DNA of 47,645 nucleotides from Pseudomonadales bacterium (GTDB lineage Bacteria; Pseudomonadota; Gammaproteobacteria; Pseudomonadales; Azotimanducaceae), in the NCBI GenBank assembly GCA_022827245.1, contig JAJDTI010000155.1, forward strand, positions 1 to 47,645, in the 5' to 3' direction. Below, in pieces: positions 1-8,930 of this stretch. Position numbers and translations under genes: made by a program. Position 1 is the first letter of the stretch; each line of letters starts with the position of its first letter. The notes under the pieces were generated by a model, which did no database searches, was not told the DNA's origin, and saw only the letters and a program-made list of their open reading frames with translations.

Positions 1-138
1 CCGCGCCCTCGCCGGTCTTTTCGCCCTGTGCGCGCACGTGCTCCCTCAACCCTAGGCCCCGCTAGGCTCTCGGTCGCGAGCACGCGCACAGGGCGAAAAT
101 CCTCGGCGATCATCACGGCCCCTGACGCAATATGCGGG
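1..138. repeat. Intergenic inverted repeat (large stem-loop)
   Basis: No gene is seen here. Two arms, 18-34 (TTTTCGCCCTGTGCGCG) and 83-99, are perfect reverse complements over 17 bp. The pairing resumes after a 4-base bulge (TGCTC near 39-43 with GAGCA at 78-82). Inside the loop a smaller hairpin pairs CCTAG (51-55) with CTAGG (62-66). It lies just past the 3' end of the SDR gene. It could act as a terminator or mRNA-end structure, or be a copy of a dispersed repeat. There is no U-tract on either strand, so a classical intrinsic terminator is not supported. Confidence 0.7.
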
Positions 139-921
139 CTAGACGACCCGCGACACGCCGCCGTCCATGTTGATCGCGCAGCCGGTCAGGTAGGAAGCCG
201 CCTCGGAGACCAGGAACAGGGCGACGCTGGCGCACTCCTCGGCCTCGCCCACCCGCCCCATGGGGAGCCGCGCGCCGGCCCGGGCGACGTATGCCTCGAA
301 CGAGAGTTCGGAACCGGAAGCCTCGTAGCCGCGGCGGATCTGGTCGGACTTGATGCTGCCGATCATCAGGGCGTTCACGAGCACGTTGTGCGGCGCGCCT
401 TCGCCCGAGAGGACCTTGGTCAGCGCCATGCCGGCGGCGCGCGACACGGAGGTGGGGGCGGAGCGGGGCGGCGGCGCCTTGGCGGCCGTGTTCAGGATGT
501 TGACGATGCGTCCCCAGCCGCGTTCCTTCATGCCCGGGAAGACGAGGCGGGAGAGGCGGATGGCGGCGAAGAGCTTGAGGTCGAGGTCCGCCTGCCAGAC
601 CTCGTCGGTGATGTCCTCGAAGACGCCGGTCTGGGACTGCCCGGCGTTGTTGACCAGGATGTCGACATCGCCGAGGTCGGCGACGACGCGGGCGTGGGTG
701 TCCTCGATCTGGCGTCGGTCCGTGACGTCGCAGGGGTAGGCCCGCACCTGTCCTCCGTCCTGCGTTTCGATCGCGGCCTTCGCCTCCTCGAGGGGGCCTG
801 GGCGGCGAGCGAGGAGAGCGACGTTGGCGCCCGCTGCGTGGAAGGCCGTCGCCATGGCGCGACCGAGGCCGAGGCTCGAACCCGTGATGAGGGCGGTGCG
901 GTCGTCGAGGCGGTATTCCAT
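139..921 (-). CDS. SDR-family NAD(P)-dependent oxidoreductase
   Basis: A 260-residue classical short-chain dehydrogenase, probably oxidising or reducing an alcohol/ketone in the cytoplasm. The N-terminal Rossmann motif TGSSLGLG (about 14-21) binds the nucleotide; NNAG follows near residue 90. The C-terminal LTGCAINMDGG is the usual SDR ending. The active-site region is unusual: after the expected position of the catalytic Ser there is a PPPRSAPTSVSRAA stretch and no clear YxxxK; an SVSRAAG segment sits where YSASKAA is normal. So Tyr and Lys appear replaced, and activity is uncertain. It is first in a minus-strand group with the Rieske oxygenase and aminotransferase, transcribed last of the three, 28 bases after the oxygenase stop. 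Substrate unknown. Confidence 0.85.
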   Translation of the reverse strand: MEYRLDDRTALITGSSLGLGRAMATAFHAAGANVALLARRPGPLEEAKAAIETQDGGQVRAYPCDVTDRRQIEDTHARVVADLGDVDILVNNAGQSQTGVFEDITDEVWQADLDLKLFAAIRLSRLVFPGMKERGWGRIVNILNTAAKAPPPRSAPTSVSRAAGMALTKVLSGEGAPHNVLVNALMIGSIKSDQIRRGYEASGSELSFEAYVARAGARLPMGRVGEAEECASVALFLVSEAASYLTGCAINMDGGVSRVV

Positions 922-949
922 GGCAGGGTCCTTTTCGGGAGTTACGGCG

Positions 950-2131
950 CTACACGTTCTCGACCGGCAACGGATCGCGGCCCACTCCCAGTCGGAGCGC
1001 GTTGTGACAGTGCTGTAGCGCCGCTTCGTTCCGTCCGAGCACTATCTCGGACTGGTTCCCGCACTCGGCGTTCGTCTGGATGTCCGCGGCCATTACGTAG
1101 TCCTCGTCTTCGACGACTTCCCTGAACCTCTGGAGTTTCTCATCGACCGATAGCCCCTGATCCACGAAGCGCTGCTTTACCTTCGGGTCGATGTACCAGG
1201 TGTGAATCGTTCGAGACTTCGAAGGCGAGTCCTCCAAGGGGAAGATACGCAATACGTCGACGCCGAACGTGTCCACCATCAGGATGACGTTGGGGTAGAA
1301 GAAATACACGGTGGAGGTCAGTTGCCTGTAAGGCCAGAGACTCCGGTTGGGCATGAGCATCCGCATCAGGTCGATCTTTCTGTTGGCGAAGACCGTACGG
1401 TAGTTGTTCCCGAAGCGTTCGAAGGTCTGGACGTTGCCGTGCGCCTCCTTCGCCGCGGTGTTCGGGTGAAGTACCTTCAGATGGTAGATCTCGCCGTAGG
1501 AGACGACGCCCAGCTTCCAGTTCATCCGGGCGTCGATGACTTGCGTACCGGCGTGAGGATAATCGGCCGGATTCCAGTGGATCAGGTCGTCCCGGAGTCC
1601 GCCGAGGCACTCCTCCTCGTTCACGGGATCGCCCCGCGTGGGCCGTACCCACAACGTTCCGTACAGCTCCGCCGACGGCAGTTCGATGAGGCGCAGCCCC
1701 AGACTCGACACGTCCCCGAAATGATCGTTCTTGTTGACCGCCAGGAGACGGCCGTCGATGCCGTAGGTCCACGCATGAAAGGGACACGTGAAGCGGTCCC
1801 TGCAGCCGCGCCCTTCTGGTACGACGAGGCTCCCTCGATGCCGGCAGACGTTCGCGTACGCCCTGAAACGACCTTCACCGTCGCGGACCATGAGGATCGG
1901 CATACCCGTTGCGTTGTCCGACCAGTACGTACCGCGCTCGGGGAGCTGGGAGGAAAGGCCCATCAGCAGGGGCATGTTCCCGAAGAACGCCTGCTGCTCT
2001 TGCGCGAGGAGCTGCGGGCACGTGAAGTCCGACATCGGCACGCGCATGATGCCGCCCGCATCGGCGGTCGTGCCGTTGGCGATGTGCTCGGCGAGAGCGT
2101 TCAGGATCCTGATGCGTTCGGAGGGCTCCAT
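950..2131 (-). CDS. Rieske non-heme iron oxygenase, alpha subunit
   Basis: A 393-residue ring-hydroxylating/demethylating oxygenase large subunit. The Rieske [2Fe-2S] ligands are C96-R-H98-R-G and C116-P-F-H119-A-W. The catalytic domain has NWK followed by GEIYHLKVLH, giving H217 and H222 as mononuclear iron ligands. The residue three before H217 is Glu (E214), where ring-hydroxylating dioxygenases have Asp; Glu here is known from the carnitine oxygenase CntA group. ATG at 2131 was chosen because an in-frame GTA upstream cannot start; it lies 18 bases after the aminotransferase stop. No ferredoxin or reductase partner is encoded nearby, so electrons must come from elsewhere. With a class III aminotransferase and an SDR next to it, breakdown of an amine or quaternary amine is plausible. 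The substrate is an inference. Confidence 0.9.
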   Translation of the reverse strand: MEPSERIRILNALAEHIANGTTADAGGIMRVPMSDFTCPQLLAQEQQAFFGNMPLLMGLSSQLPERGTYWSDNATGMPILMVRDGEGRFRAYANVCRHRGSLVVPEGRGCRDRFTCPFHAWTYGIDGRLLAVNKNDHFGDVSSLGLRLIELPSAELYGTLWVRPTRGDPVNEEECLGGLRDDLIHWNPADYPHAGTQVIDARMNWKLGVVSYGEIYHLKVLHPNTAAKEAHGNVQTFERFGNNYRTVFANRKIDLMRMLMPNRSLWPYRQLTSTVYFFYPNVILMVDTFGVDVLRIFPLEDSPSKSRTIHTWYIDPKVKQRFVDQGLSVDEKLQRFREVVEDEDYVMAADIQTNAECGNQSEIVLGRNEAALQHCHNALRLGVGRDPLPVENV

Positions 2132-2148
2132 GGAAGTCCGGTGCTCGG

Positions 2149-3540
2149 TTACAGCACGGCGGCCTCCCATTCGTTCAGCATGGCGAGGAGCCTGAGCATC
2201 ATCTCGTCGGCCTCGTCGGAGCTGATGGACAGGGGCGGCGAGATCCAGATCGGCACGCCGCGGGCGAACGCGGGCTGGCGCGCGGCCCCGTAGAGGGAGC
2301 TGTACATGGCGAGGCCGTGCTTGAGCGCCATCGCCTGGAAGAGTTCCTGAGCGTCGACGCTCTTGTCGAAGAACGCCATCGTCTCCTTGTCCTTCACCAG
2401 TTCGATCGCCATCATGAGGCCCCATCCCCGGACGTCGGCGATCGTGGGATGCGAGAGCAGCTCGTCGCGGTAGGAGAAGATGCGCTCGCCCTGCGCGTTG
2501 CAGTTCTCGAGCAGCTTCTCGTCCCGGATCACGTGGATCAGCTCGCATCCGGCCGCGCAGCCCAGGGGATGGCCGCCGAAGGTGTAGCCGTGCACGAACG
2601 GGAAGCCCTGCTCGAAGGGGACGTTGATCCGGCTTGACACGGAGACCGCGCCGAACGGCACGTAGCAGCTCGAGATGCCCTTGGCCATGGTCATGATGTC
2701 CGGGTCGACGCTGAAGTGCTCCATGGCGAACCACTTGCCCGTCCGTCCGAACCCCGTGACGACCTCGTCGGCGATGAGGAGCACGTCGTAACGGTCGCAG
2801 ATCTCCCGGATCGTGCGCCAGTAGCTGTCCGGCGGAACGCAGGCGTAGTCCGCGCCGCAGCCGTGGGGCGTCGCCAGGAACGCGGCGACGGTCTTGGGGC
2901 CGGCGTAGTGGATCGCGTACTCGAGCGCCCTGGCGCACTCGACGCCCCACTCCTCGCGGCTCGTGCCTTCCGGCCGGTCGAAGTCCGAGTACTGCCGGAT
3001 GTGCGGCCACTTCGGCAGCATCGGCTCGAAGGCCGACTGGGTGACGGGGATGTGCGAAGCGCCGAGTGCGCCCAGCGTCATCCCGTGGTAGGCGTCGCGG
3101 TGGCTGATGATCCTGTACTTGTCGCGGTTGCCGAGGGCCATCTGCGCCTGGCGCGCGAGCTTGATCGCCGTCTCGACCGCTTCGGAACCGCCCGAGACCA
3201 GGAAGGCGTGGTCGAGGTCCGCCGGCGTGATCTCGGCGAGCAGCCGGCAGAACTCGGCCCGCTTCGGGTCCGCGATGGAGGGATGCGTGTACGTGTAGTG
3301 CTCGAGCTGCTCGGCGATGGCCCGCTTCATCCGTGGGTGGTTGTGCGGCAGGTTGACCGCCATCGGCCCGCCGGACACGTCGAAGTACCGGTTGCCGTCC
3401 CGGTCGTAGATGTGCACGCCCTCGGCGCGCGCGATCTCGACGTCCATCGGGTGGTAGGAGAACGCGTGGTGCCAGTCGCCCTCGGGGCGGAGGGTGCGGG
3501 GCAGGTTGTGGGTAGCGGTGGCGGTCGCCATGGCGTGCAT
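2149..3540 (-). CDS. Class III PLP-dependent aminotransferase
   Basis: 463 residues, the usual length for omega-amino-acid:pyruvate or taurine/beta-alanine type transaminases. PLP-site features are SGGSEAVETAIKLARQ near residue 120, ADEVVTGFGRTG (Asp for the pyridine nitrogen) and Schiff-base lysine K287 in MTMAKGISS. The C-terminal region with FARGVPIWISPPLSIS is typical of the family. Several starts are possible (MHAM...MATATA); ATG at 3540 is kept, and no clear Shine-Dalgarno separates them. It is the first gene of the minus-strand trio with the Rieske oxygenase (gap 17 bases) and SDR. It would move an amino group from an omega-amine to a keto acid, yielding a semialdehyde or ketone. Exact amine unknown. 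Confidence 0.93.
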   Translation of the reverse strand: MHAMATATATHNLPRTLRPEGDWHHAFSYHPMDVEIARAEGVHIYDRDGNRYFDVSGGPMAVNLPHNHPRMKRAIAEQLEHYTYTHPSIADPKRAEFCRLLAEITPADLDHAFLVSGGSEAVETAIKLARQAQMALGNRDKYRIISHRDAYHGMTLGALGASHIPVTQSAFEPMLPKWPHIRQYSDFDRPEGTSREEWGVECARALEYAIHYAGPKTVAAFLATPHGCGADYACVPPDSYWRTIREICDRYDVLLIADEVVTGFGRTGKWFAMEHFSVDPDIMTMAKGISSCYVPFGAVSVSSRINVPFEQGFPFVHGYTFGGHPLGCAAGCELIHVIRDEKLLENCNAQGERIFSYRDELLSHPTIADVRGWGLMMAIELVKDKETMAFFDKSVDAQELFQAMALKHGLAMYSSLYGAARQPAFARGVPIWISPPLSISSDEADEMMLRLLAMLNEWEAAVL

Positions 3541-3584
3541 CCGGAGGTTGGGAAGCCCCGGATGTTAGCACCCGCCCAGCGGCG

Positions 3585-4334
3585 CTAGACCGCGGACGCG
3601 CCGATGCGAATCGTCTCGGCGACGCGCCCGCCGGGCGCGCCCATGGGCCCGTAGAGCTGCTCCACGAACTCGATTCGGCCGTCCTCGAAGATGACCGCGG
3701 TGGACGCCCGCGTGCCGTACTCCTCGCCGCGCAGGAACGCCGGGGTCGCGCGTCGCGCGCTCTCGATCTCGTGCCCGTCGGCGAGATATCCCTCGGACTC
3801 CTCGACCATCAGCTCGAGCACCGCGTCGGCGTCCGCGGTTGCGGCGACGCGGGCGAGCGCCGCGGTGCCGCGTTTGGTCTTCGGCCACTCGTCGCCCAGC
3901 CAGGTATTGGTCAGTCCGTAGACGCCGGTCTCCAGCGTGCGCACGTCCCCCGTCCGGTTCGAGGCGTAGACGAGGTCCGTGCCGTCGAACACGATCAGGT
4001 TGAAACCCTGGTAGCGCGTGCCGTCCAGGGCTTCGGCATAGGAAAGGGCGCTCTGGCCTCCTTCGAGGAAGCGCCGCGTCAGGTCGCCTCGGGAAGCGGC
4101 CGGCGACACCGGCAGATCGAAGTCGGTGTAGTTGGTCAGCGCCGCGAAGCGGCCGCCGGTCGAAACGGCCAGCCAGGTGCCGCCGGCCTCGAGGTCCCGG
4201 CCGCCGAAGACGTGGGGCGCCCCATCCCAGTAACGTGCGGCGTGCGCGGGGCGTGCGTAGAATTCGTCCCGGTTCGCGGCGACGACCAGCGGGCGCGGCG
4301 AGTGCCCGTCATAGGCCAGCAGGATCAGGCACAT
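3585..4334 (-). CDS. NRDE/TANGO2-family protein
   Basis: 249 residues. The start MCLILLAYDGHSPRPLVVAA followed by NRDEFYARP carries the Asn-Arg-Asp-Glu signature that names the family, and GGTWLAVS and ALTNYTD are also diagnostic. Cys2 is at the position expected for an Ntn-hydrolase-like nucleophile after Met removal. The family's biochemical role is still debated (heme handling has been proposed for TANGO2 proteins). It is divergent from lgt, with 50 bases between the two starts that must hold both promoters or one of them. It ends 44 bases before the aminotransferase start on the same strand. Confidence 0.92.
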   Translation of the reverse strand: MCLILLAYDGHSPRPLVVAANRDEFYARPAHAARYWDGAPHVFGGRDLEAGGTWLAVSTGGRFAALTNYTDFDLPVSPAASRGDLTRRFLEGGQSALSYAEALDGTRYQGFNLIVFDGTDLVYASNRTGDVRTLETGVYGLTNTWLGDEWPKTKRGTAALARVAATADADAVLELMVEESEGYLADGHEIESARRATPAFLRGEEYGTRASTAVIFEDGRIEFVEQLYGPMGAPGGRVAETIRIGASAV

Positions 4335-4384
4335 GTTCCTGTAGAGTTCGGGTGCCGGGGAAGGAGAAGCAGCGCGAGTCTACC

Positions 4385-5194
4385 ATGCACTATCCCCGTC
4401 TCGACCCGGTTCTCCTCGACCTCGGCGCGTTCCAGATCCGCTGGTACGGGGTGATGTACGTGCTCGCGTTCGTCGTCTGCCACGTGCTGGCGACGCGCCG
4501 GGCCGAGGCGGCGGGTTTCGGCCGCCAGGACGTCGCGGACCTGGTCTTCTACGGCGTGCTCGGGGTCATCATCGGCGGGCGCGTGGGATTCGTGCTCTTC
4601 TACGGCTTCGACCAGTTCCTCGCGGACCCGCTCTGGCTGGTGCGCATCTGGGAGGGCGGCATGTCCTTCCACGGCGGGCTGATCGGTGTGTGCGGGGCGC
4701 TGTGGCTGTTCGCCGCGCGGCGTGGCCGGGGGCTCTTCGAAGTGACGGACTTCGCGGCGCCGCTGGTCCCGGTCGGCCTCGGTCTCGGGCGCCTCGGCAA
4801 CTTCGTCAACACCGAGCTCCCGGGCCGCGTGACCGAGGCGGCCGCGGGTGTGCACTTCCCGTGTCCGGCCGTCGCCGAGCTGACGCTGACCTGCTTCGGC
4901 CAGTACGAAACCGCGGCGCGTCACGTCTCGAGCCTCTACCAGGCGTTCACCGAGGGCGTCGTGCTGTTCGTGCTGGTGTGGCTCTTCGCGGCGCGCCCGC
5001 GGGCCGCCGGCGTGGTGTCCGGCGTGTTCCTCGTGGGCTACGGGTGCCTGCGCTTCGTGACCGAGTTCTTCCGCGAGCCGGACCCGCACCTGGGGCTCGT
5101 CGGTTTCGACCTGCTCTCGATGGGACAGCTCCTGTCGCTCCCGATGGTCGCCTTTGGTATCTTCCTGCTCGTGCCCCGAGCGGCGAGCCGATGA
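4385..5194 (+). CDS. lgt: Prolipoprotein diacylglyceryl transferase
   Basis: A 269-residue polytopic inner-membrane enzyme that moves diacylglycerol from phosphatidylglycerol to the lipobox Cys of prolipoproteins. Visible hallmarks are MSFHGGLIG with H96 (the E. coli H103 equivalent) and [10 protein letters not shown] with R136, plus about seven hydrophobic helices. ATG at 4385 gives the canonical N-terminus (YPRLDPV...IRWYGVMY). An AAGGAG lies about 18 bases upstream, which is rather far. The stop overlaps the thyA start (ATGA), so the two are translationally coupled, a common gammaproteobacterial arrangement. A 25-residue insert with two Cys ([14 protein letters not shown]) follows the NFVNTE signature, as in other lgt proteins with a periplasmic loop. 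Confidence 0.97.
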   Translation: MHYPRLDPVLLDLGAFQIRWYGVMYVLAFVVCHVLATRRAEAAGFGRQDVADLVFYGVLGVIIGGRVGFVLFYGFDQFLADPLWLVRIWEGGMSFHGGLIGVCGALWLFAARRGRGLFEVTDFAAPLVPVGLGLGRLGNFVNTELPGRVTEAAAGVHFPCPAVAELTLTCFGQYETAARHVSSLYQAFTEGVVLFVLVWLFAARPRAAGVVSGVFLVGYGCLRFVTEFFREPDPHLGLVGFDLLSMGQLLSLPMVAFGIFLLVPRAASR

Positions 5195-5985
5195 AGCAGT
5201 ACCTCGACCTGATGCGCCGCATCAGGGAGTCGGGCGTCTACAAGGGCGACCGCACTGGCACGGGCACCTACAGCGTCTTCGGCCACCAGATGCGCTTCGA
5301 CCTCGGCGCCGGTTTCCCGCTCGTCACCACCAAGAAGGTCGTCCCGCGGCTCGTTATCCACGAGCTCCTGTGGTTCCTCTCGGGCAGCACCAACATCGGC
5401 TACCTGAAGAAACACAACGTCAACATCTGGGACGAGTGGGCCGACGAGGACGGGGAACTCGGGCCGGTCTACGGGGCGCAGTGGCGCTCGTGGCCGACCC
5501 CGGACGGGGGTACCGTCGACCAGATCGCGAACGTCGTGCGTGACATCGCCGAGAACCCGGACTCGCGCCGCCTGATCGTGTCGGCGTGGAACGTGCCGGA
5601 GGTCGCGAGCATGGCGCTCCCGCCGTGCCACACGATGTTCCAGTTCTACGTGGCCGACGGGAAGCTCTCCTGCCAGCTCTACCAGCGCAGCGCCGACGTG
5701 TTCCTGGGGGTGCCGTTCAACATCGCCTCCTACGCGCTGCTGACGATGATGGTGGCGCAGGTGACGGGCCTGCGGGCGGGGGAGTTCGTGCACACGTTCG
5801 GGGATGCGCACCTGTACGCGAACCACCTGGAGCAGGCGGACCGGCAGCTTGCGCGGGAGCCGCGCGCGTTGCCGGAGATGAGGCTGAACGGCGACGTGTC
5901 GGACATCTTCGGTTTCGGGATCCACGACTTCGAACTCGTCGGATACCAGCCGCATCCGGGCATCAAGGCGCCGATCGCCGTCTGA
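5191..5985 (+). CDS. thyA: Thymidylate synthase
   Basis: 264 residues, exactly the length of the E. coli enzyme. It makes dTMP from dUMP using methylene-tetrahydrofolate. Catalytic Cys146 sits in [12 protein letters not shown]; the dUMP-binding segments [17 protein letters not shown] and HLYANHLEQ are intact, and the C-terminus ends APIAV. The start overlaps the lgt stop by four bases. Its usual partner folA is not next door but at 26536, more than 20 kb downstream. Everything between belongs to an accessory block that starts 4 bases after this stop. Confidence 0.98.
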   Translation: MKQYLDLMRRIRESGVYKGDRTGTGTYSVFGHQMRFDLGAGFPLVTTKKVVPRLVIHELLWFLSGSTNIGYLKKHNVNIWDEWADEDGELGPVYGAQWRSWPTPDGGTVDQIANVVRDIAENPDSRRLIVSAWNVPEVASMALPPCHTMFQFYVADGKLSCQLYQRSADVFLGVPFNIASYALLTMMVAQVTGLRAGEFVHTFGDAHLYANHLEQADRQLAREPRALPEMRLNGDVSDIFGFGIHDFELVGYQPHPGIKAPIAV

Positions 5986-5988
5986 GCT

Positions 5989-8316
5989 GTGAGCACGCGC
6001 GGCATGGCAGGAGGGCAACGCGCGGCGCGGTTTGCCGAACGCGTGCTCGCGGCGCGCTGGCTGGTCATCCTGGCCACGCTGGTGGGGGTTGCGGTCGCGT
6101 CGAGCGGCATCGCCCGGCTCGAGTTCTCGGGGAGCTACCGGCTCTTCTTCGACGAGGACAACCCGCAGCTCATCGCGCTGGAGGAACTGGAAAACACCTA
6201 CGGCAAGAGCGAGAACGTCGTCTTCCTGGTCGTCCCGGACGACGGTGACGCCACGTCCGAAGAGGCGCTCTCGGCGACCGTCTGGCTCACCGAAAGAGCC
6301 TGGATGACGCCCTGGTCGAGGCGCGTCGACTCCCTCGCCAACTTCCAGTACACGACTGCGGACGGGGACGACCTCTTCGTACGGGACCTGGTCGATCCAC
6401 AGGAACTGACCCGGGCCGAAGCGCGCTCACGCGTCCGCGCCGTCGCCCTGTCCGACCCGCGGATCGCGGGCAGCATCCTGGCCGACAAGGGTGACGTCAG
6501 CGTCGTGAACGTCACCATCGAGCTGCCGGAGGAGGGGCAACTGGAGGCCGTGGGCGAGGTGGCCGACTTCGCGAGGTCCGTAGCCCTGGAGGCGGAAGAA
6601 CGGTTTCCCGGCGTGGACCTTCGCGTCGTCGGCACGGTCATGATCAACCAGACCTTCGTCGAGGCCTCGATCAGCAGCCAGATGGTCTTCCTGCCGGCGA
6701 GCCTGCTGCTCATGGCCCTGATCCTTGGCGTCCTCGCGCGGGGCTGGCCGGGGGTGGCGGGGACGGGGCTGGTCATCGTCTTCTCCATTTTTGCGTCGGT
6801 GGGCCTCGGCGGATGGGCCGGTCTGCCCTTCTCGCCGCCCATCTCCCCGGCGCCGACCATCGTCCTGATGATCGTCGTGGCGAACTGCGTGCACCTGCTC
6901 GTGGCCCTGCAGCAGCGCCTGCGGGCCGGAGACTCCAGGCACGACGCCATCGTCGAAGCCCTGAGGCTCAACCTGCATCCGGTGTTCCTCGCAAGCCTCA
7001 CGACCGCGCTCGGGTTCCTGAGCATGAACTTCTCGGAAGTGCCGCCCTACCGGCACCTCGGCGTCTTCGTGGCTTTCGGTATCGGCGCGTCCTTCGTCCT
7101 CTCCGTCACCTTCCTCCCGGCCCTGCTCTCGCTCCTCCCGATTCGCGCGGGCAAGGAACGGCGGCTGCTGCGCGTACCCTCGATGACCGTCCTGGCGGAC
7201 CTTGCGCTGCGCCACCGGAAAGCGTTGTTCGTTGGCTGGCTGGTGATCGTGCCCGCCATGATCCTGGCCATTCCCCGCAACGAGCTGAACGACGTGCTGG
7301 TCCACTTCTTCGACGAGAGCGTGGAGTTCCGCCAGGACACCGATTTCATGGACGAGCGCCTGAGCGGCAACACGCTGCTGGAGTACTCGCTGGAGGCGTC
7401 GGAGGAGGGCGGCGTCACGAGTCCCCCGTTCCTCCAGGAGGTCTCCGACTTCGCCGAGTGGTACCGCGCGCAGCCACCGGTCCGGCACGTGGCCGTGATC
7501 ACCGACACGTTTCGACAGCTCAACCAGAGCATGCATGGCGACGACCCGGCCGCTTACCGCATCCCGGAGAGCCAGGAACTGGCGGCCCAATACCTGTTGC
7601 TCTACGAGCTGTCGTTGCCGCTGGGGCTGGACCTCAACAACCAGATCGACAGGTCCCGGTCCGCCACGCGCGGGTCGGTGTCGGCGGAGACGCTCTACTC
7701 GCAGGACGTGCTCGATCTGAACGCGCGTGCCGAGGCGTGGCTCGAAGAGAACGCGCCGCACGTCGCCGGCGTTAACGGTACCGGCCCCGCGGCGCTGTTC
7801 GCCTACATCGGCCAGCGCAATATCCGCGCCATGCTGGTCGGGACGGCGGTCGTGCTCGTGGCCATTTCGGCCATTCTGCTGTTCGCCCTGCGATCGCTGC
7901 GGCTGGGAGTCATCAGCGTGGTCCCGAACGTGCTGCCCGCCGTACTGGGCTTCGGTGTCTGGGGGTTGACGGTCGGACAGGTGGGGCTCTCGCTGTCCGT
8001 GGTCGTGGCGATGACCGTGGGCATCGTCGTGGACGACACCGTGCACTTCCTCAGCAAGTACCTCCGCGCGCGACGCGAATACGGCCGGGATCCGGAAGAC
8101 GCCGTGCGGTATGCCTTCGACACGGCCGGCCGGGCGCTGTTCACGACGACGGTCGTGCTCGTGGCGGGGTTCCTGATATTCATGTTCTCTCCGTTCGTTC
8201 CCACCGCGGAGGTCGGGGTCCTGACCGCGATGATCATCGGCTTCGCGCTCGTTGCGGACTTGTCTCTGCTGCCGGCGCTGCTGACGGCGGTGGACCGGAA
8301 GGCGGTCTCGAAGTGA
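5989..8316 (+). CDS. MMPL/RND-superfamily exporter
   Basis: 775 residues with the two-fold RND layout: TM1 (LVILATLVGVAVASS), a first large periplasmic loop, TM2-6 (about 225-380), a second TM/loop unit and TM8-12 at the end. Features typical of this branch are FDEDNPQLIALEELENTYG after TM1 and VDDTVHFLSKYLRARRE in the second half. The start taken is GTG 5989, three bases after thyA; ATG at 6004 is an in-frame alternative. Genes for LolA-like and barrel proteins at 23122 and 24006 are the usual neighbours of this exporter type but lie 15 kb away here, with the RiPP cluster between. Cargo unknown; lipid or terpenoid-like molecules are typical for relatives. Confidence 0.92.
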   Translation: MSTRGMAGGQRAARFAERVLAARWLVILATLVGVAVASSGIARLEFSGSYRLFFDEDNPQLIALEELENTYGKSENVVFLVVPDDGDATSEEALSATVWLTERAWMTPWSRRVDSLANFQYTTADGDDLFVRDLVDPQELTRAEARSRVRAVALSDPRIAGSILADKGDVSVVNVTIELPEEGQLEAVGEVADFARSVALEAEERFPGVDLRVVGTVMINQTFVEASISSQMVFLPASLLLMALILGVLARGWPGVAGTGLVIVFSIFASVGLGGWAGLPFSPPISPAPTIVLMIVVANCVHLLVALQQRLRAGDSRHDAIVEALRLNLHPVFLASLTTALGFLSMNFSEVPPYRHLGVFVAFGIGASFVLSVTFLPALLSLLPIRAGKERRLLRVPSMTVLADLALRHRKALFVGWLVIVPAMILAIPRNELNDVLVHFFDESVEFRQDTDFMDERLSGNTLLEYSLEASEEGGVTSPPFLQEVSDFAEWYRAQPPVRHVAVITDTFRQLNQSMHGDDPAAYRIPESQELAAQYLLLYELSLPLGLDLNNQIDRSRSATRGSVSAETLYSQDVLDLNARAEAWLEENAPHVAGVNGTGPAALFAYIGQRNIRAMLVGTAVVLVAISAILLFALRSLRLGVISVVPNVLPAVLGFGVWGLTVGQVGLSLSVVVAMTVGIVVDDTVHFLSKYLRARREYGRDPEDAVRYAFDTAGRALFTTTVVLVAGFLIFMFSPFVPTAEVGVLTAMIIGFALVADLSLLPALLTAVDRKAVSK

Positions 8317-8382
8317 GTGTCGATTTCCACGAGCGCCCGTTTGTGCTCGCCGTAACTTCCGTGAAATGGTTGTCCCACCACC

Positions 8383-8928
8383 GTGTTCAACAATCCTTTT
8401 GACTCGTTTCACGATACCGTGGCCCAGGCAAAGGCAGAGCGTGAACAACTCGACCGGCTGCTGACGGTCTCCACCCCGCGGGAGCGCCTGCTGGTCGGCG
8501 CCATCGCGCTGCTGCTGCTCGTCCTGGCGGCGTGGTTCCTCTTCGGCAACGTGGCGCGCACCCTCGCCGTGGACGGCGTGCTGATCGGGCCCGGCGACGC
8601 TTCGGGCGAGGGCGGTCCTCCGGTCCGGACGCTGATCTGGGTCGCGCCGGATGTCGTGCCGCGAGTCAGGGCGGGGATGCCGGCGGTGATCGAGGTGGTC
8701 GGGGCGGATACCGCCATGCTTGGAGGAACCGTCGCCAGGATCTCCGCCGTGCCGCCGGCCGGTGCGCCAGGGGCATTCGAGTCCGTGGCGCCGGTGTCGG
8801 CGTACCGGCTCGACATCACGCTCGACGGAGGCCTCGACCTGGCACCCCTCGCGGGGCGGGAGTGCCGCGTCGTCCTCGAACTCGAGCGGCAGTCTCCGGT
8901 CGCGCTCTTCGGCGCGAGGCGACCCTGA
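8383..8928 (+). CDS. NHLM-system secretion adaptor, minimal form
   Basis: 181 residues, GTG start. The N-terminus (EQLDRLLTVSTPRERL, then one TM segment LLVGAIALLLLVLAAWFLFG and NVARTLAVDGVLI) matches the start of HlyD-like adaptors of NHLM peptide-export systems. The rest (WVAPDVVPRVRAGMPAVIEV, GGTVARISAVP) matches the C-terminal beta-domain of the same family. The long coiled-coil hairpin and lipoyl halves usually found between are absent, so it is less than half the normal length. It would couple the two ABC proteins that follow (ATG of the first is two bases after this stop). The 66 bases upstream hold no convincing promoter, but this is the likely start of the NHLM operon. Confidence 0.75.
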   Translation: MFNNPFDSFHDTVAQAKAEREQLDRLLTVSTPRERLLVGAIALLLLVLAAWFLFGNVARTLAVDGVLIGPGDASGEGGPPVRTLIWVAPDVVPRVRAGMPAVIEVVGADTAMLGGTVARISAVPPAGAPGAFESVAPVSAYRLDITLDGGLDLAPLAGRECRVVLELERQSPVALFGARRP

Positions 8929-8930
8929 GC

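Noticed and set aside
28..1125. Open frame on the plus strand at the window start
   Set aside because: Antisense of the SDR gene; no motif; the SDR frame has Rossmann and NNAG motifs.
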